A DNA stretch of 64,000 nt from Ambrosia x helenae (GCA_030844895.1 CM061229.1:123455682-123519681), one strand, 5' to 3'. Shown: positions 11,004 to 21,099, counted from the stretch's first letter. Notes: generated from the sequence alone by a model not told the origin. A program made the numbers and translations.

Positions 11004-12696
11004 ACTAGATTCAGGCATATGAATTAATAAAAATAATGAACAATCTAGAACTTGAAATTAATAAATGTTTCCTGATATGGTATTGATAGAGAGAGGGTTG
11101 TAAAAAAGGGCTTGACGATGTTGAAGAAAAGGGTATAAGTTTTTGTGAATCGAATGTTGTCAACCCAATTTATACAGAATTTGAATGCTATGAGAACTAA
11201 AACAATATAAAAATAGATACAAAACAAAACACTCTATACCTCCAAGTGGTTTCATATGATTGCATTTAAAAATTTATTGAAAATCGATAAAGATAAAGAA
11301 AAAAGACAACCTTTTTCAAAATCATCTCTGAAAACTGAGGAATATTTACAAAAAATATGGACCCTTTTAATCTACTATACATTAAATATGTTCAATTGGA
11401 AAGACGGCTGTAACCCGTTGATGAACTGTGAAATATCACCATATAATACCAATTGCCAAACAAGCTGTACCATATGCATTTGTGTGGCTAGTACTTTTTT
11501 AGCGACATAAATAAAACGTGAACAGGCAGATGGTGCTGGTTACAGGTGGTGCCGCGGTGGTAGCTGGTTGTGTTGCACGAGCGTTCTACATTAATTAGTT
11601 GAAGTCACCTTTGTTAATTGGCTGTCGATGACCTAAAACCTACAAGTTCACTCTGCTTTCTGTCTTAAAGTTAATATGATAAACAACTTGCCACCAAGTA
11701 AGAGCCGCTTTGCCGTAGTTATTGTCATTATCTTAACACGTTTAATGCAATCGCAGACGCTAAGTACCATATTCTTCATACAGTGGCGGTTAAAGTAGCT
11801 ATGTGATCTGGATTCCGTTTATAATTCCGATTAGGACCTGATTATGGTGGTAAGTCCCATAACTTCTCTCCATTCCGTTTATGGTTACTGTTAAGTATAA
11901 CAATATTAGGATTATGATGTTAGCATTGGATTTATAGATTGTTTTAAGTTAGGTATTGAATATTAATATTAGAGTTATGTATTTTATTAGCCTTTATGAC
12001 ATGTATTAGTATTAGAATTATACACTGTTTTAGGTTATGTATTGAATATTGATATTAGAGTTATACATTTTTTTAGCATTATGATATGTGTTAATATTAG
12101 AGTTATACATTCTTTTAGGTTATGTATCAATATTAGTATTGTGAGACTTGGTACATAGATGTGATAAGTTTTTTTAATGGTTACAACTTCCAACTTAAGT
12201 GATTGTTTAGTTGATTAGGTTAGGAATTACAGGAGTCATTAGAATGTGAGAGATTAGAGAGATGTGATGAGTTTTTGACTCTAACGAGAGACTAGAGAGA
12301 TGTGATGAGTTTTTGAATAGTTGCAGCTTACATAAGTGATTCTTTAGATGATTATTGATTAGGTTTTAAATTAGGAAATATGAGTTATTACTGATTAGAA
12401 TACTATGGACATGCAATGATTGAGAGATTTTGGGGTTAGTTAACTTGAACCATTTGCAATAGGTTATCACGTCAAATTAGATTTTTCAACCCCGGGACCC
12501 TCCCGGGGTAATCAGCTAGTTAAATTAATATAGGGAAATTAGAATTAAATAATATCAACTTCAAAATTGAAATCTCACAGGCTTAACTTGTATTGACTTT
12601 TATTTTACTGGACCATAACTAATGGTGGTTAACTCAATTAGTTTTCTACCTGATTTTTTTTGCCAACCAGAACATTTTTTACATGTCATATGTGGT

Positions 12697-12713
12697 AACA
12701 TATACATCCTCTT
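12697..12713. repeat. Left target-site duplication of the split SINE
   Basis: AACATATACATCCTCTT, 17 bases, is identical to 15870-15886 on the far side of the SINE. Confidence 0.85.
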
Positions 12714-12986
12714 TTTTTTAGACGGCTAATTACGACAGCAGGCGATTGGTTCGCACTGCCATGACAGCAGCCCAGACCAAAGTCTACCCCTCGGAACTTA
12801 CGTTTTCATTACCGGGCCTGCGTCCTCAGAGTATCAGGCTTGGTCTTATGGCGTCCTCCCGAAAATCGTACCACCTCCACACGAACCGATCGCTAAAATA
12901 ACGGCCAAATTAAAACCGGGGTGGCTCAGAATCGAACCAGGATCACAACAGACTAAGATTCATCACCATCATTGTCTTATTCCTCA

Positions 12987-13300
12987 TGTTAGGATTAAGT
13001 GGCGCAGCGGAATAACCGATTCACAACGAACACACAATAATAAACGAGAAAATATAAAGCACGACACACGAACACGAGAATTTTACGTGGTTCGGTTCCA
13101 GTGGGGAACCTACGTCCACGGGCTGCAACTAGGGATTTATTATTAAGCTCTGACAACTATTACAATTACATAGACAGGATATATATAGAGACTAATCTAG
13201 GGTTTATGCTTGGTGAACAAGAAAACCTAAACGGGCTTCCTAAACATCCAATAAAACAAGCCCAATAGCAATAACTAGCCCAAGGACTTCACACCCAAAA
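12987..13300 (-). repeat. Left (3') LTR of the short Copia element
   Basis: On the plus strand it starts TGTTAGGATTAAG and ends CACACCCAAAA. It matches the right LTR except for two transition differences (ACACACAA/ACACGCAA and ACACACGA/ACACATGA). Confidence 0.9.
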
Positions 13301-13489
13301 ATCTCCCACTTGAAGACCTTGCGATAAACACCAAGTCCGCCAACAAGCACAAAGCAATCAATGTCTTCAGTAATCCATAAAGTTCAAACACACACAGGAA
13401 CATAAGTCTTCCAGGTCCAGCTCCCAAGAACAAACCAAACTTCAAACCATGTATCCCCAATCAACCTAGTTACAGCCGGCCAATCATCA

Positions 13490-15070
13490 TCAGTAAACAG
13501 AAAGGCCCGTTGAAGCCCCAGATGGCTTCAACCCGGTCTCAAAAGACCTCGTCTTCACATCCTCAATCCCAACTGATTCCCATAGACACAAACCATCAGA
13601 TACAGGGATTCTCAGAGGAACACTCCCCACTAGCAGAAACTTCTCTGGAGAGATTTCATTCGGAAACCTGGTCTTCTGAACCCAACGTCGATTTCCAGAC
13701 GGTGTCAGAGTACTCCCCGTGCTTCCACTGCTACAAAAATCCCGTACATGTTCAGACCTCCGAATACGCTCAAGCTGATTACCTGAAGTCCCAGAGTCCT
13801 TTTCTGCAAACTGGACTCGTTTAACTGTCGAATCGGCGAGCCCGACTTTGGCGTTCGTCTTAACAGGGGTGGTCACTTCCCCAGACGGAACAAGCACCAT
13901 ATATAATGACCCCTTCTTGAAACCGCTAGCAACCACGAGATTACCTTTAATGACCTTCCACTTTCCACCACCAAACTTAACGTCAAAACCTTGTTCGTCC
14001 AACTGCCCAACGGAGATCAACTTCGTTTCAAGCCTTGGAATAACACTGACGTTACACAAAGTCCAAGTAGTGCCCCAAGTAGTAACCAGATCCAAATCTC
14101 CCATGCCAGTCACATCAAGAAATTCACCGTTTCCTAGCCTAACCTTGCCAAAATCGCCCTTTTTAATATTCCGCATGCCATCATTGCTATGGGTAGCATG
14201 GAATGATGCACCGGAATCCATGACCAAGGATTCCACACTGCTTTCAACACACAGTATCAAAGCGTCATCCTCATAATCGCTTACCGCAGCAGTGTTCAAT
14301 CCACCAGAATTCTTCGATCTTCCATCAGAATTCTTGTTCGGACATTCATTCCTATAATGTCCCCTTTCATTGCAGTCCCAACAACGCACACTCGGACGAG
14401 CCCTAGACGAGCTCCTGCCCCGACCCTTGCTGCTCCCACTGTTTCTACTATTCCCCCTTCCCCTGCCAACATGCAACATCTCAGAAGGCGACCCTTTAGT
14501 ATTCCTGCGGCGAACATCCTCACCCAATACCAAATCCCGGATCCTTTCAAATGTTAACCCTTCAGGCCCAACTGAGTTAGTGACAGCAGTCACTGTCCCG
14601 GACCAACTATCAGGCAGTGAAGATAGCAAAATCACAGCTTTGGTCTCATCATCGAATCTCATTCCCACAGACGATAACCTGGACAGAAGAGAATTCAAAT
14701 TATTTATGTGCTCGGTCACTGAGCTTCCCTCTTTCATTCTCATCGTGAACAACTCTCTCATCAAGAACACTTTATTAGCTGCAGACGGTTTTTCATACAT
14801 GTTTGACAGAGCCAACATCATACCACGAGCCGTGGTTTCAGACATGATGTTAAATGCAACGCTCCTCGTCAACGACAATGTAATAACACCTCTAGCTTTC
14901 TTGTCCTTGGCATTCCACAGAGCTTCGTCAGCTTCATCCATTTTCTCTGGTTTTTCTTCCAGTACCATATCCAAGTCTTTTTGACCCAACAATGCATCTA
15001 TCTGCATTTTCCACCAACTAAAATTCGAACCGTCAAACTTTTCAATCACTAATTTTCTGTCTTCAGCCAT
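13490..15070 (-). CDS. Copia gag-protease polyprotein (intact ORF, no polymerase)
   Basis: The 526-residue ORF begins MAEDRKLVIEKFDGSNF, a classic Copia gag start. A gag core follows (LWNAKDKKARGVITLSL, LPDSWSGTVTAVTNS), then a Gly/Arg/Ser linker, and one CCHC zinc knuckle (CWDCNERGHYRNEC, about residue 231). A retropepsin-like domain has DSGASFHATHSND (about residue 285) and a GNGEFLDVTGMGDL block. After about residue 390 the sequence is low-complexity and matches no integrase motif, so the rest of pol has been replaced or lost. The frame is open throughout, despite the lost domains. It may still supply gag in trans, or simply be young. Confidence 0.85.
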   Translation of the reverse strand: MAEDRKLVIEKFDGSNFSWWKMQIDALLGQKDLDMVLEEKPEKMDEADEALWNAKDKKARGVITLSLTRSVAFNIMSETTARGMMLALSNMYEKPSAANKVFLMRELFTMRMKEGSSVTEHINNLNSLLSRLSSVGMRFDDETKAVILLSSLPDSWSGTVTAVTNSVGPEGLTFERIRDLVLGEDVRRRNTKGSPSEMLHVGRGRGNSRNSGSSKGRGRSSSRARPSVRCWDCNERGHYRNECPNKNSDGRSKNSGGLNTAAVSDYEDDALILCVESSVESLVMDSGASFHATHSNDGMRNIKKGDFGKVRLGNGEFLDVTGMGDLDLVTTWGTTWTLCNVSVIPRLETKLISVGQLDEQGFDVKFGGGKWKVIKGNLVVASGFKKGSLYMVLVPSGEVTTPVKTNAKVGLADSTVKRVQFAEKDSGTSGNQLERIRRSEHVRDFCSSGSTGSTLTPSGNRRWVQKTRFPNEISPEKFLLVGSVPLRIPVSDGLCLWESVGIEDVKTRSFETGLKPSGASTGLSVY

Positions 15071-15473
15071 AATGACAAACGAAAAATAAGATCAAAGTAA
15101 CCCGGTTCCAAAGTTGATAATAACCCGTCAAAAACTGACAAACAAACCAAACCCGAACGACCCGAATAATAACCCGAAACTTGAACACCCAAAACCCGAA
15201 CAACAACCCAAACAAACCTTAATCAGAAAACAAGAACGAGTGAACCTGTCTCTCCTGATCGTGGCTAAAAACGGTTGTAAACGGCACGTTTCCAGCAACT
15301 TCACAATTAGCGGCGTCGATTCAATTGGTCTAACCTGGTACTAATCGATCAGCTTTCTTTGATCAATTTCGAACAGATGATCCGACGGCTCTCAAGGGTT
15401 ATCGCAAACCCTAACCTCCAATCTTCAAAACAGAATAAATACCTCTGCGAATCGTTACGTGAATACAACGAGC

Positions 15474-15490
15474 CGTAGCTCTGATACCAC
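15474..15490 (-). other. Initiator-Met tRNA primer site of the short Copia element
   Basis: The minus strand reads TGGTATCAGAGCTACGG next to the right LTR. TGGTATCAGAGC is the standard plant Copia/Gypsy initiator-Met primer. Confidence 0.85.
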
Positions 15491-15491
15491 T

Positions 15492-15805
15492 TGTTAGGAT
15501 TAAGTGGCGCAGCGGAATAACCGATTCACAACGAACACGCAATAATAAACGAGAAAATATAAAGCACGACACATGAACACGAGAATTTTACGTGGTTCGG
15601 TTCCAGTGGGGAACCTACGTCCACGGGCTGCAACTAGGGATTTATTATTAAGCTCTGACAACTATTACAATTACATAGACAGGATATATATAGAGACTAA
15701 TCTAGGGTTTATGCTTGGTGAACAAGAAAACCTAAACGGGCTTCCTAAACATCCAATAAAACAAGCCCAATAGCAATAACTAGCCCAAGGACTTCACACC
15801 CAAAA
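15492..15805 (-). repeat. Right (5') LTR of the short Copia element
   Basis: A 314-bp copy of 12987-13300 with two substitutions. It borders the primer site on its inner side and the target duplication CCTCA on its outer side. Confidence 0.9.
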
Positions 15806-15869
15806 CCTCAAATGTCGTTTACAGGAATTGAACCCGAATCACCTAGCAATTGAGCTGTAAGAGAATGAC

Positions 15870-15886
15870 AACATATACATCCTCTT
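15870..15886. repeat. Right target-site duplication of the split SINE
   Basis: Identical 17 bases to 12697-12713. Confidence 0.85.
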
Positions 15887-16068
15887 AAACGTGTAAGAAA
15901 ATGAGATAAAAATAATAATATCCCATCGTGGGTGTCATGTGCAACCTAGTCAAATCAGAACAAAGTACATTTTCAGAGGTAGTACGCCCATGAAATTTCG
16001 TTACGGCTTCTGTTTCTCACTTTATTTATTGTGAACACAAACTCCTTTTCTCATGACTCTGTCATTAC

Positions 16069-16074
16069 TATAAA
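16069..16074 (+). promoter_or_regulatory. Candidate TATA box of the RLCK gene
   Basis: TATAAA lies 61 bases before the ATG at 16135. The CT/TTC-rich sequence between them could be a short leader. Confidence 0.45.
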
Positions 16075-16134
16075 GTTTATTATTAACCTCTCATTTATTC
16101 ACATCACAATTTGCTATCCATTTAATTCTTCTTC

Positions 16135-18460
16135 ATGGGCAACTGCTTAAATTCTTCTGCTGCTAAATTAGATACAACAGTCACCTCAAGATCCCCCGGT
16201 AACAATCTCCTTCATTTAACATCTTTAATTCAATAAATTTTATCCTAAGTTTTGGTTTTTATATTTTTTTGTTATGGAAATTTGATTAACAGGGATATCT
16301 AATGTGGAGAGTAAAACGGGGTCGTATTCAGGTCCATCGAGTACGACGATATCGAGTTACAGTGGAGGAAGTAGTAGTATTGATAGTATATGTACACCAA
16401 GATCTGAAGGGGAAATAATATCATCATCTAATGTGAAGCCTTTTTCTTTTATGGAGTTGAGAAATGCTACACGAAACTTTCGACCCGATAGTCTTCTTGG
16501 TGAAGGTGGATTTGGGTATGTTTTCAAAGGTTGGATTGATGAAGTTACTCATTTGGCGTCCAAACCTGGCTCCGGAACTGTTATTGCTGTTAAAAAACTT
16601 AAAACCGAAGGGTTTCAAGGTCATAAGGAATGGCTGGTGAGAGTTTTTCGTACGGATTATTTTTTGTTTTGGGATTGGCTAAACGTACCCCTAGTGAGTA
16701 AAAGTAGTTTAATTTGGGAAAGGGGTATATTTGGTAAAAATAACAGGGTGGGGTACGTTTAGCGCAACCCTTTCGATTCCTAAATGTTTGCTAATTGTTT
16801 GTTGTTTTGGGATTGGCTAAATGTACCCCTAGCGGGTAAAAGTAGCTTAAATTGGGAAAGGGGTATATTTGGTAAAAATAACAGGGAGGGGGAGGGGTAC
16901 GTTTAGCACAACCCTTTTGATTCCTAAATGTTTGCTGATTGTTTGTTGTTTTGGGATTGGCTAAACGTACCCCTAGCGGGTAAAAGTAGCTTAAATTGGG
17001 AAAAGGGTATATTTGGTAAAAATAACAGGGAGGGGGAGGGGTACGTTTAGCACAACCCTTTTGATTCCTAAATGTTTGTTGATTGTTTGTTGTTTTGGGA
17101 TTGGCTAAACGTACCCCTAGCGGGTAAAACTAGTTTAATTTGGGAAAGGGATATATTTGGTAAAAATAATAGGGAGGGGTACGTTAAGCACAACCCTTTT
17201 GATTCCTAAATGTTTGCTAATTGTTTGTTGTTTTGCAGACGGAAGTAAGGTATCTTGGTCAGCTGCACCATGCGAATTTGGTGAAGCTTATTGGTTACTG
17301 CGCAGAGGGCGATAATAGGCTTTTGGTTTATGAGTATATGCCTAAAGGGAGTTTGGAAAATCATCTTTTTAGAAGTAAGATTGATTGATTCTAAGTGATT
17401 GTTTGATTGGTTGTATAAGTTTTTAGTGATTTTTATGTAATTTTGTTTGGATTTGCAGGGGGTCCTCAACCGCTTCCGTGGGCAACAAGACTTAAAGTGG
17501 CAATCGGTGCTGCAAGAGGCCTGGCGTTTCTTCATGATGCAAAAGACCAAATTATATATCGCGATTTCAAGGCTTCAAACATCCTTCTTGATTCGGTATG
17601 GTTTAATAATATCACTTCTTTAAATTGCATATGTTGTTTGTTGGTTTTAGTAAATCAACAATTAAAAAACGCACAAAGTAGAAATCATTTGATTACCGCA
17701 ACCTGCGGTTTAGAATGATTCGGCTCTGTTTTCTACCTAATCTCCTTGGTTAGTAGAGTATTGGTGCTGCCAAAATTAACATTAACACTCATTTTGTTTT
17801 CATGGCACAGGATTTCAATGCAAAACTATCGGATTTTGGTTTAGCGAAAGCAGGGCCCACAGGAGATAGGACTCATGTGTCTACTCGAGTAATGGGTACA
17901 CAAGGGTATGCTGCACCGGAATACATTGCTACAGGTCCATACTCTTAACTCTTAATGCATCAGAACTTGTTCTTAAGATAATTATGAAAGCATATAAACA
18001 CTTGTTTTCTGACAAAACAGGTCGGTTGACCGCAAAGAGTGACGTATACAGCTTTGGTGTCGTTTTGCTAGAGCTACTCTCGGGTCGTCGCGCTGTGGAT
18101 AAAGATAAAATTGGTATCGAGCAGGATCTTGTTGAATGGACAAAACCGTATTTAGGAGACAAGCGAAAGTTGTTCAGGATTATGGACACTAAATTGGAAG
18201 GACAGTATCCTCAGAAAAGCGCCTTCACTGCAGCTACACTTGCGTCAGAATGTCTTAACATAGAACCTAAATCCAGACCGCGAATGTCTGAAGTTTTAGC
18301 TCGTCTAGAAGAACTTAAAGCCGCCAAAAATGATTCAAAAGATCATCGTAAGGTTTCTAGTCCGGTTCCTAGATCACCTGTGGGACATCGTCAAAGGCGA
18401 TCAACACCCTTGGGATCTCCCTTGTCGACACCACGACGAAATACTACTCAAGTAAGATAA
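16135..18460 (+). CDS. Receptor-like cytoplasmic kinase VII, APK2/PBL2-PBL3 type
   Basis: Six exons: 16135-16198, 16293-16636, 17239-17374, 17459-17595, 17811-17934 and 18021-18460. All introns are GT-AG and the phases join to 414 residues. The N-terminus MGNCLNSS carries a Gly2 myristoylation and Cys4 palmitoylation signal, so the kinase should sit at the plasma membrane. Motifs in order are GEGGFGYVFKG, the VAIK lysine in VIAVKKLK, YRDFKASN (RLCK VII form of HRD), SDFGLAKAG, and the activation loop DRTHVSTRVMGTQGYAAPEY. A Ser/Pro-rich tail ends the protein. Order and linker (LRNATRNFRPDSLLG, FKGWIDE) match Arabidopsis APK2A/B (PBL2/PBL3), relatives of BIK1 in immune signalling. It looks intact. 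Intron 2 is swollen by a four-copy tandem repeat. Confidence 0.93.
16667..17230 (+). repeat. Four-copy tandem repeat in intron 2 of the kinase gene
   Basis: Units start at 16667, 16805, 16949 and 17093, with lengths 138, 144, 144 and 138. Each begins TTTTGGGATTGGCTAAACGT and ends with CTAA(A)TGTTTG(C/T)T(A/G)ATTG, TTTGTTG. The last copy runs straight into TTTTGCAG, the true 3' splice site. Each internal copy therefore carries a decoy acceptor tract with GGG in place of CAG. Confidence 0.95.
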
Positions 18461-18900
18461 TAAACAAACATTTGTTGTAACTGTTGTTGTTTGTGTGTAT
18501 AGGATTATGTATTTAGTATCTCCCACATTGCATATAGGCGATTATGGGTTGTGAATGTTCTTTTAGTCAGTGAAGTAGAAAGTTTTTGTCATATTCATTG
18601 GCTTTTCTAAGTGAATTGGATTGTGTTTTTTATTAACTTAGGGGATGTTTGATGCGTGTTTCAGAAATGGAAAGTTAAATCAAAATTAAGCGTAAAATTT
18701 CTTATACATTTGTCCGAAAAGGTGTGATCAAAAAGTGTCCCTCCCCGTGAGTTTGAGGGTTCTAATCACATGGTAGACGTGGCGTTGGTTTAGCCATTTA
18801 AGAGAAGGAATAAAGTGTGCGCGCGTTAGCCAGTAAAACACAGTGCCAGAATAGTTGCAGGCTAAGGAACTGGTTACTGCCAGAGATAGATCGGGAGTAG
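18461..18900. other. 3' flank of the kinase gene and leader of a truncated retroelement
   Basis: The first ~180 bases are T-rich and may hold the 3' UTR. From about 18720 the base composition changes and leads into a minus-strand retroelement primer site at 18908. No ORF is supported. Confidence 0.45.
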
Positions 18901-18907
18901 AAAGCGC

Positions 18908-19085
18908 GCTCTGATACCATAAAGACAGTGATCTATGTGCAAGTGGTAATTTTATTAGAATGAATGATCAGTACAATAAAAGGCATCCCATATATATAAG
19001 AGCCTAAACAGAAAACAAAAGGTGTGTAACAGTATAACAGGAAAACAACTCCGGAGTAGTGAAGGTTATTTATCATTTACGATCA
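18908..19085 (-). mobile_element. Truncated retroelement: primer site plus partial LTR
   Basis: The minus strand carries TGGTATCAGAGC (18908-18919), the initiator-Met primer. Next to it, to the right, lies sequence with a minus-strand TATA (CTTATATATATGGG, about 18988-19001). That is the order of an LTR promoter followed by a primer site. Its outer end and partner LTR are not found. It lies within 40 bases of the ZIP gene stop codon, so it probably forms part of that gene's 3' region. Confidence 0.45.
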
Positions 19086-19119
19086 ATAAAACGACACAGT
19101 TTCATTTGCGTCCCAGGTT

Positions 19120-20963
19120 TTAAGCCCATTTTGCCATAAGCGACATCCCACCAGCGCCAAGCAAGACTGCGGCATAAGACTTCATTTGAAGCTTAATGCT
19201 CCCTTGAAGCTTGGGGCCCATGAAATCTGCTGCAAGAAGATCGACCAACGCCATGTAGATAAGTAAACCTGCTGACGAAGCGTTGAGTAGCCCAACTGCG
19301 ATTAACGCACTAGGACTATTCTCTTTGTATGTCTTTGCCAACGCGATCCCAAGAGCAATCCCAAATGGAGTTGTTATTGAGAAGAAAAAAATCATTATTG
19401 TTTTCTTCACTGTTTTGTATTTAGCCTGTTTATGTTTATTTATTTAGTATATATATTATTTTTATTGTATTTATAAGATTATGTAATGTATATGATAATA
19501 CCTGAAGAATGCATCCACCAAGCCCCATGCCTTCAAACATTTGATGGAAACAAAGAGCTGCGATTAATGGCTTGATTGTGCATACATTATTTGATGCCCC
19601 AACTCCAAGTCCAATCACTATCGAGTGAACAACTATTCCTAGTTCAAGCACCTGATCATCCATAATTGTTAATCTTCACAAATCTTGGTATTTCATAATA
19701 GGATTATTGTATTTAAATAATCTAAACTATTAGCTATTGGCCGCCACCGGTCCTAACTAACGAAATGTGTGCTAGCAGTCCCACCTTTTAACATATTGTT
19801 CACCTTTTAACTATCATCTATTGGCTGTCACCGGTCCAAACTAATCACTGATGTGCCATGCTTGTGTGTCAAATTCCCTCTTAGAGGGCGTTTGGGATTG
19901 CGTTTTGAATCTGATTTTTAGATTATTGCGTTTTGAAAAAGCAAATAATCAGTTTTTAGCGTTTGGGATGACGTTTTGAAAAAGCAGATAATCAGTTTTT
20001 TAGGCTATCAAAACGCAATAATCTATAAGCAGCTCCACCCATGCTTTTTCAAAACGCATAATCTATTTTGAATGATCAATCCCAAATACCCCCTTAGTAT
20101 TATGTTAGTTATAGTCCGTTGACAGACAATATGTTAAAGGTGAGATCGGCCGCACACATTTTGTTAGTTGGGATCGGTGGCGGCCAATAACTAATAGTTG
20201 AGATTATTTAAATCTAATACTCCTTCGTAATAAAGAAAAAAAAAAGACTCATTGTTTGTTTATAAAAGATAGCCATTGTTTGTTTAAAAAGATAGCCACA
20301 TATGGTTTATTTATGAAAAGTGGTTACTACTTAACATCATATATTAATGTTTATTTGAAACTAGCTAACCATGGCTACGACGCGATAACGTAGAAGTTGT
20401 TGTCCTAGTGCCCCCTTTGGTCCATGATGATGTCCATGGAGATGCAAGCCGCCATCGCTAGTCATTACTGCCAACGGCAACTCCTGCTCTCTTGGCTCAA
20501 CTTCTTCAGCCGCTACAACGTTGTTCGTCCCTGTATACATGCTTGTAGCCATTGAGTCCACCATGAGCGTGAAAACAGCCGACAACATAGCAACAAAGCC
20601 CGCGAATGGAAACTTTTGCCATGGGTTATTAGACAAGCAAGGTGATCTCAACATGTCAAAAGAATCAGGCAAAACATGCATAAAACCAGTAGCCAAAATG
20701 ATGCCCGAAGCAAAAGCTTTGATAATCACAAAAAGGCTACGATCAGGGCTAAGCGCGGGAATGGACTGAGTGATTAAGGGTATGCATACTCCAATGATGC
20801 TTGTAGCAAGGGTAACTGCTATACCTATGAGCTTTAAGGGTAAAGCCTTGGATTTGTTGTTACAAGAGTTGTTGGTTTCATCTTCACATTGTGACAAGGC
20901 TTTGGTGCATAGAAATGCCATAAATATGATGAAAATTGAGACTCTTTTTGAATTGGAAGCCAT
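19120..20963 (-). CDS. ZIP-family Fe/Zn transporter, IRT1-like
   Basis: Three minus-strand exons (20963-20370, 19651-19502, 19425-19120) join in frame to 349 residues, close to Arabidopsis IRT1 (347). A signal peptide (~24 residues) precedes a short Cys-containing loop (CEDETNNSC) and eight predicted membrane segments. TM2 has GFMHVLPDSF. A cytosolic variable loop holds the metal-binding HLHGHHHG. TM4 has the family signature VVHSIVIGLGVGAS and TM5 has ALCFHQMFEGMGLGG. The C-terminus GGMSLMAKWA matches the IRT group. It should import ferrous iron and other divalent metals at the plasma membrane. Substrate preference cannot be read from sequence. Intron 1 (718 bases) holds a foldback element with a nested MITE. 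It is convergent with the kinase gene. Confidence 0.93.
19709..20220. mobile_element. Foldback/long-TIR element in intron 1 of the ZIP gene
   Basis: Arms of about 100 bases at 19709-19812 and 20115-20220 are inverted copies. Both share TTTAAATAATCT(A/C)AACTATTAG, ATTGGCCGCCACCG and ACTAAC(G/A)AAATGTGTG. The centre holds a second, unrelated MITE. It is non-autonomous, with no ORF. Confidence 0.75.
19884..20093. mobile_element. Tourist-like MITE nested in the foldback element
   Basis: Termini are GAGGGCGTTTGGGATTG and, at the other end, the inverse of GGGGGTATTTGGGATTG. The element is flanked by TTA on both sides (19881-19883 and 20094-20096), as in PIF/Harbinger MITEs. The interior is repetitive (GCGTTTTGAAAAAGCA twice). 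It belongs with the element at 57414-57810. Confidence 0.75.
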
Positions 20964-21040
20964 GCCTAATTGGTTGAAGATCGATTTCTAAAACTTTGTT
21001 CGTTGGGATGTCTTTTGAGTGATGCTAATGGCCGTTGTTA

Positions 21041-21052
21041 CTTATATATAAG
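21041..21052 (-). promoter_or_regulatory. Candidate TATA box of the ZIP gene
   Basis: CTTATATATAAG lies about 80 bases upstream of the minus-strand ATG at 20963. Confidence 0.5.
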
Positions 21053-21099
21053 TTTGTCACATCATGTGTTGATATGTATATGATAAGGATCCAACATAA

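Larger units (their letters stand above)
10175..12519 (+). mobile_element. Helitron with captured gene-leader sequence
   Basis: The 3' terminus is diagnostic. An 8-bp perfect stem (CCCCGGGA, loop CCC, TCCCGGGG; 12490-12508) is followed by TAATCAG and CTAG (12516-12519), with T next. The 5' end is less sure. A GC-rich palindromic stretch near 10197 (CCCCTGCGTTGCGGGG) and repeated CGTAAAA(C)C motifs look like Helitron 5' sequence, so the start is set near 10175. No Rep/helicase ORF is seen, so it is non-autonomous. Inside are a CT-rich gene-like leader and an ATT microsatellite. Its 3' block (12130-12430) recurs at 40010-40270. Confidence 0.65.
12987..15805 (-). mobile_element. Complete short Ty1/Copia-type element with gag-protease only
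   Basis: Two 314-bp LTRs (12987-13300 and 15492-15805) differ at only two positions that I can see. The 5-bp target duplication CCTCA (12982-12986 and 15806-15810) is perfect. A minus-strand initiator-Met primer site lies beside the right LTR, and a purine-rich GTGGGAGAT lies beside the left LTR. The only ORF is gag-protease. Integrase, RT and RNase H are absent, so the element depends on other copies for movement. Few LTR differences suggest a recent insertion. Confidence 0.9.
12714..15869 (-). mobile_element. tRNA-derived SINE, split by a Copia element
   Basis: The element reads on the minus strand. Its tRNA-like head at 15869-15811 has an A-box-like CAGCTCAATTGCTAGG and a B box GGTTCAATTCC. 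The body resumes at 12981 and runs to a terminal poly-A (poly-T on the plus strand, 12712-12719). A second B-box-like GGTTCGATTC lies in the body near 12935. Removing the 2.8-kb Copia insert and one 5-bp duplication leaves about 330 bases. Perfect 17-bp target duplications confirm the two halves belong together. Confidence 0.8.

Noticed and set aside
12900..12960. tRNA-like B box taken as a tRNA gene
   Set aside because: No cloverleaf or acceptor stem forms. The B box belongs to the split SINE body. The same applies to the B boxes at 46463-46926.
13510..14984. Plus-strand ORFs through the Copia element
   Set aside because: Antisense shadows of the minus-strand gag-protease, which has the zinc knuckle and protease motifs.
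16667..17230. Regular direct repeats considered as a CRISPR-like array
   Set aside because: Whole 138-144-base units repeat with no unique spacers, and they lie in a plant intron.
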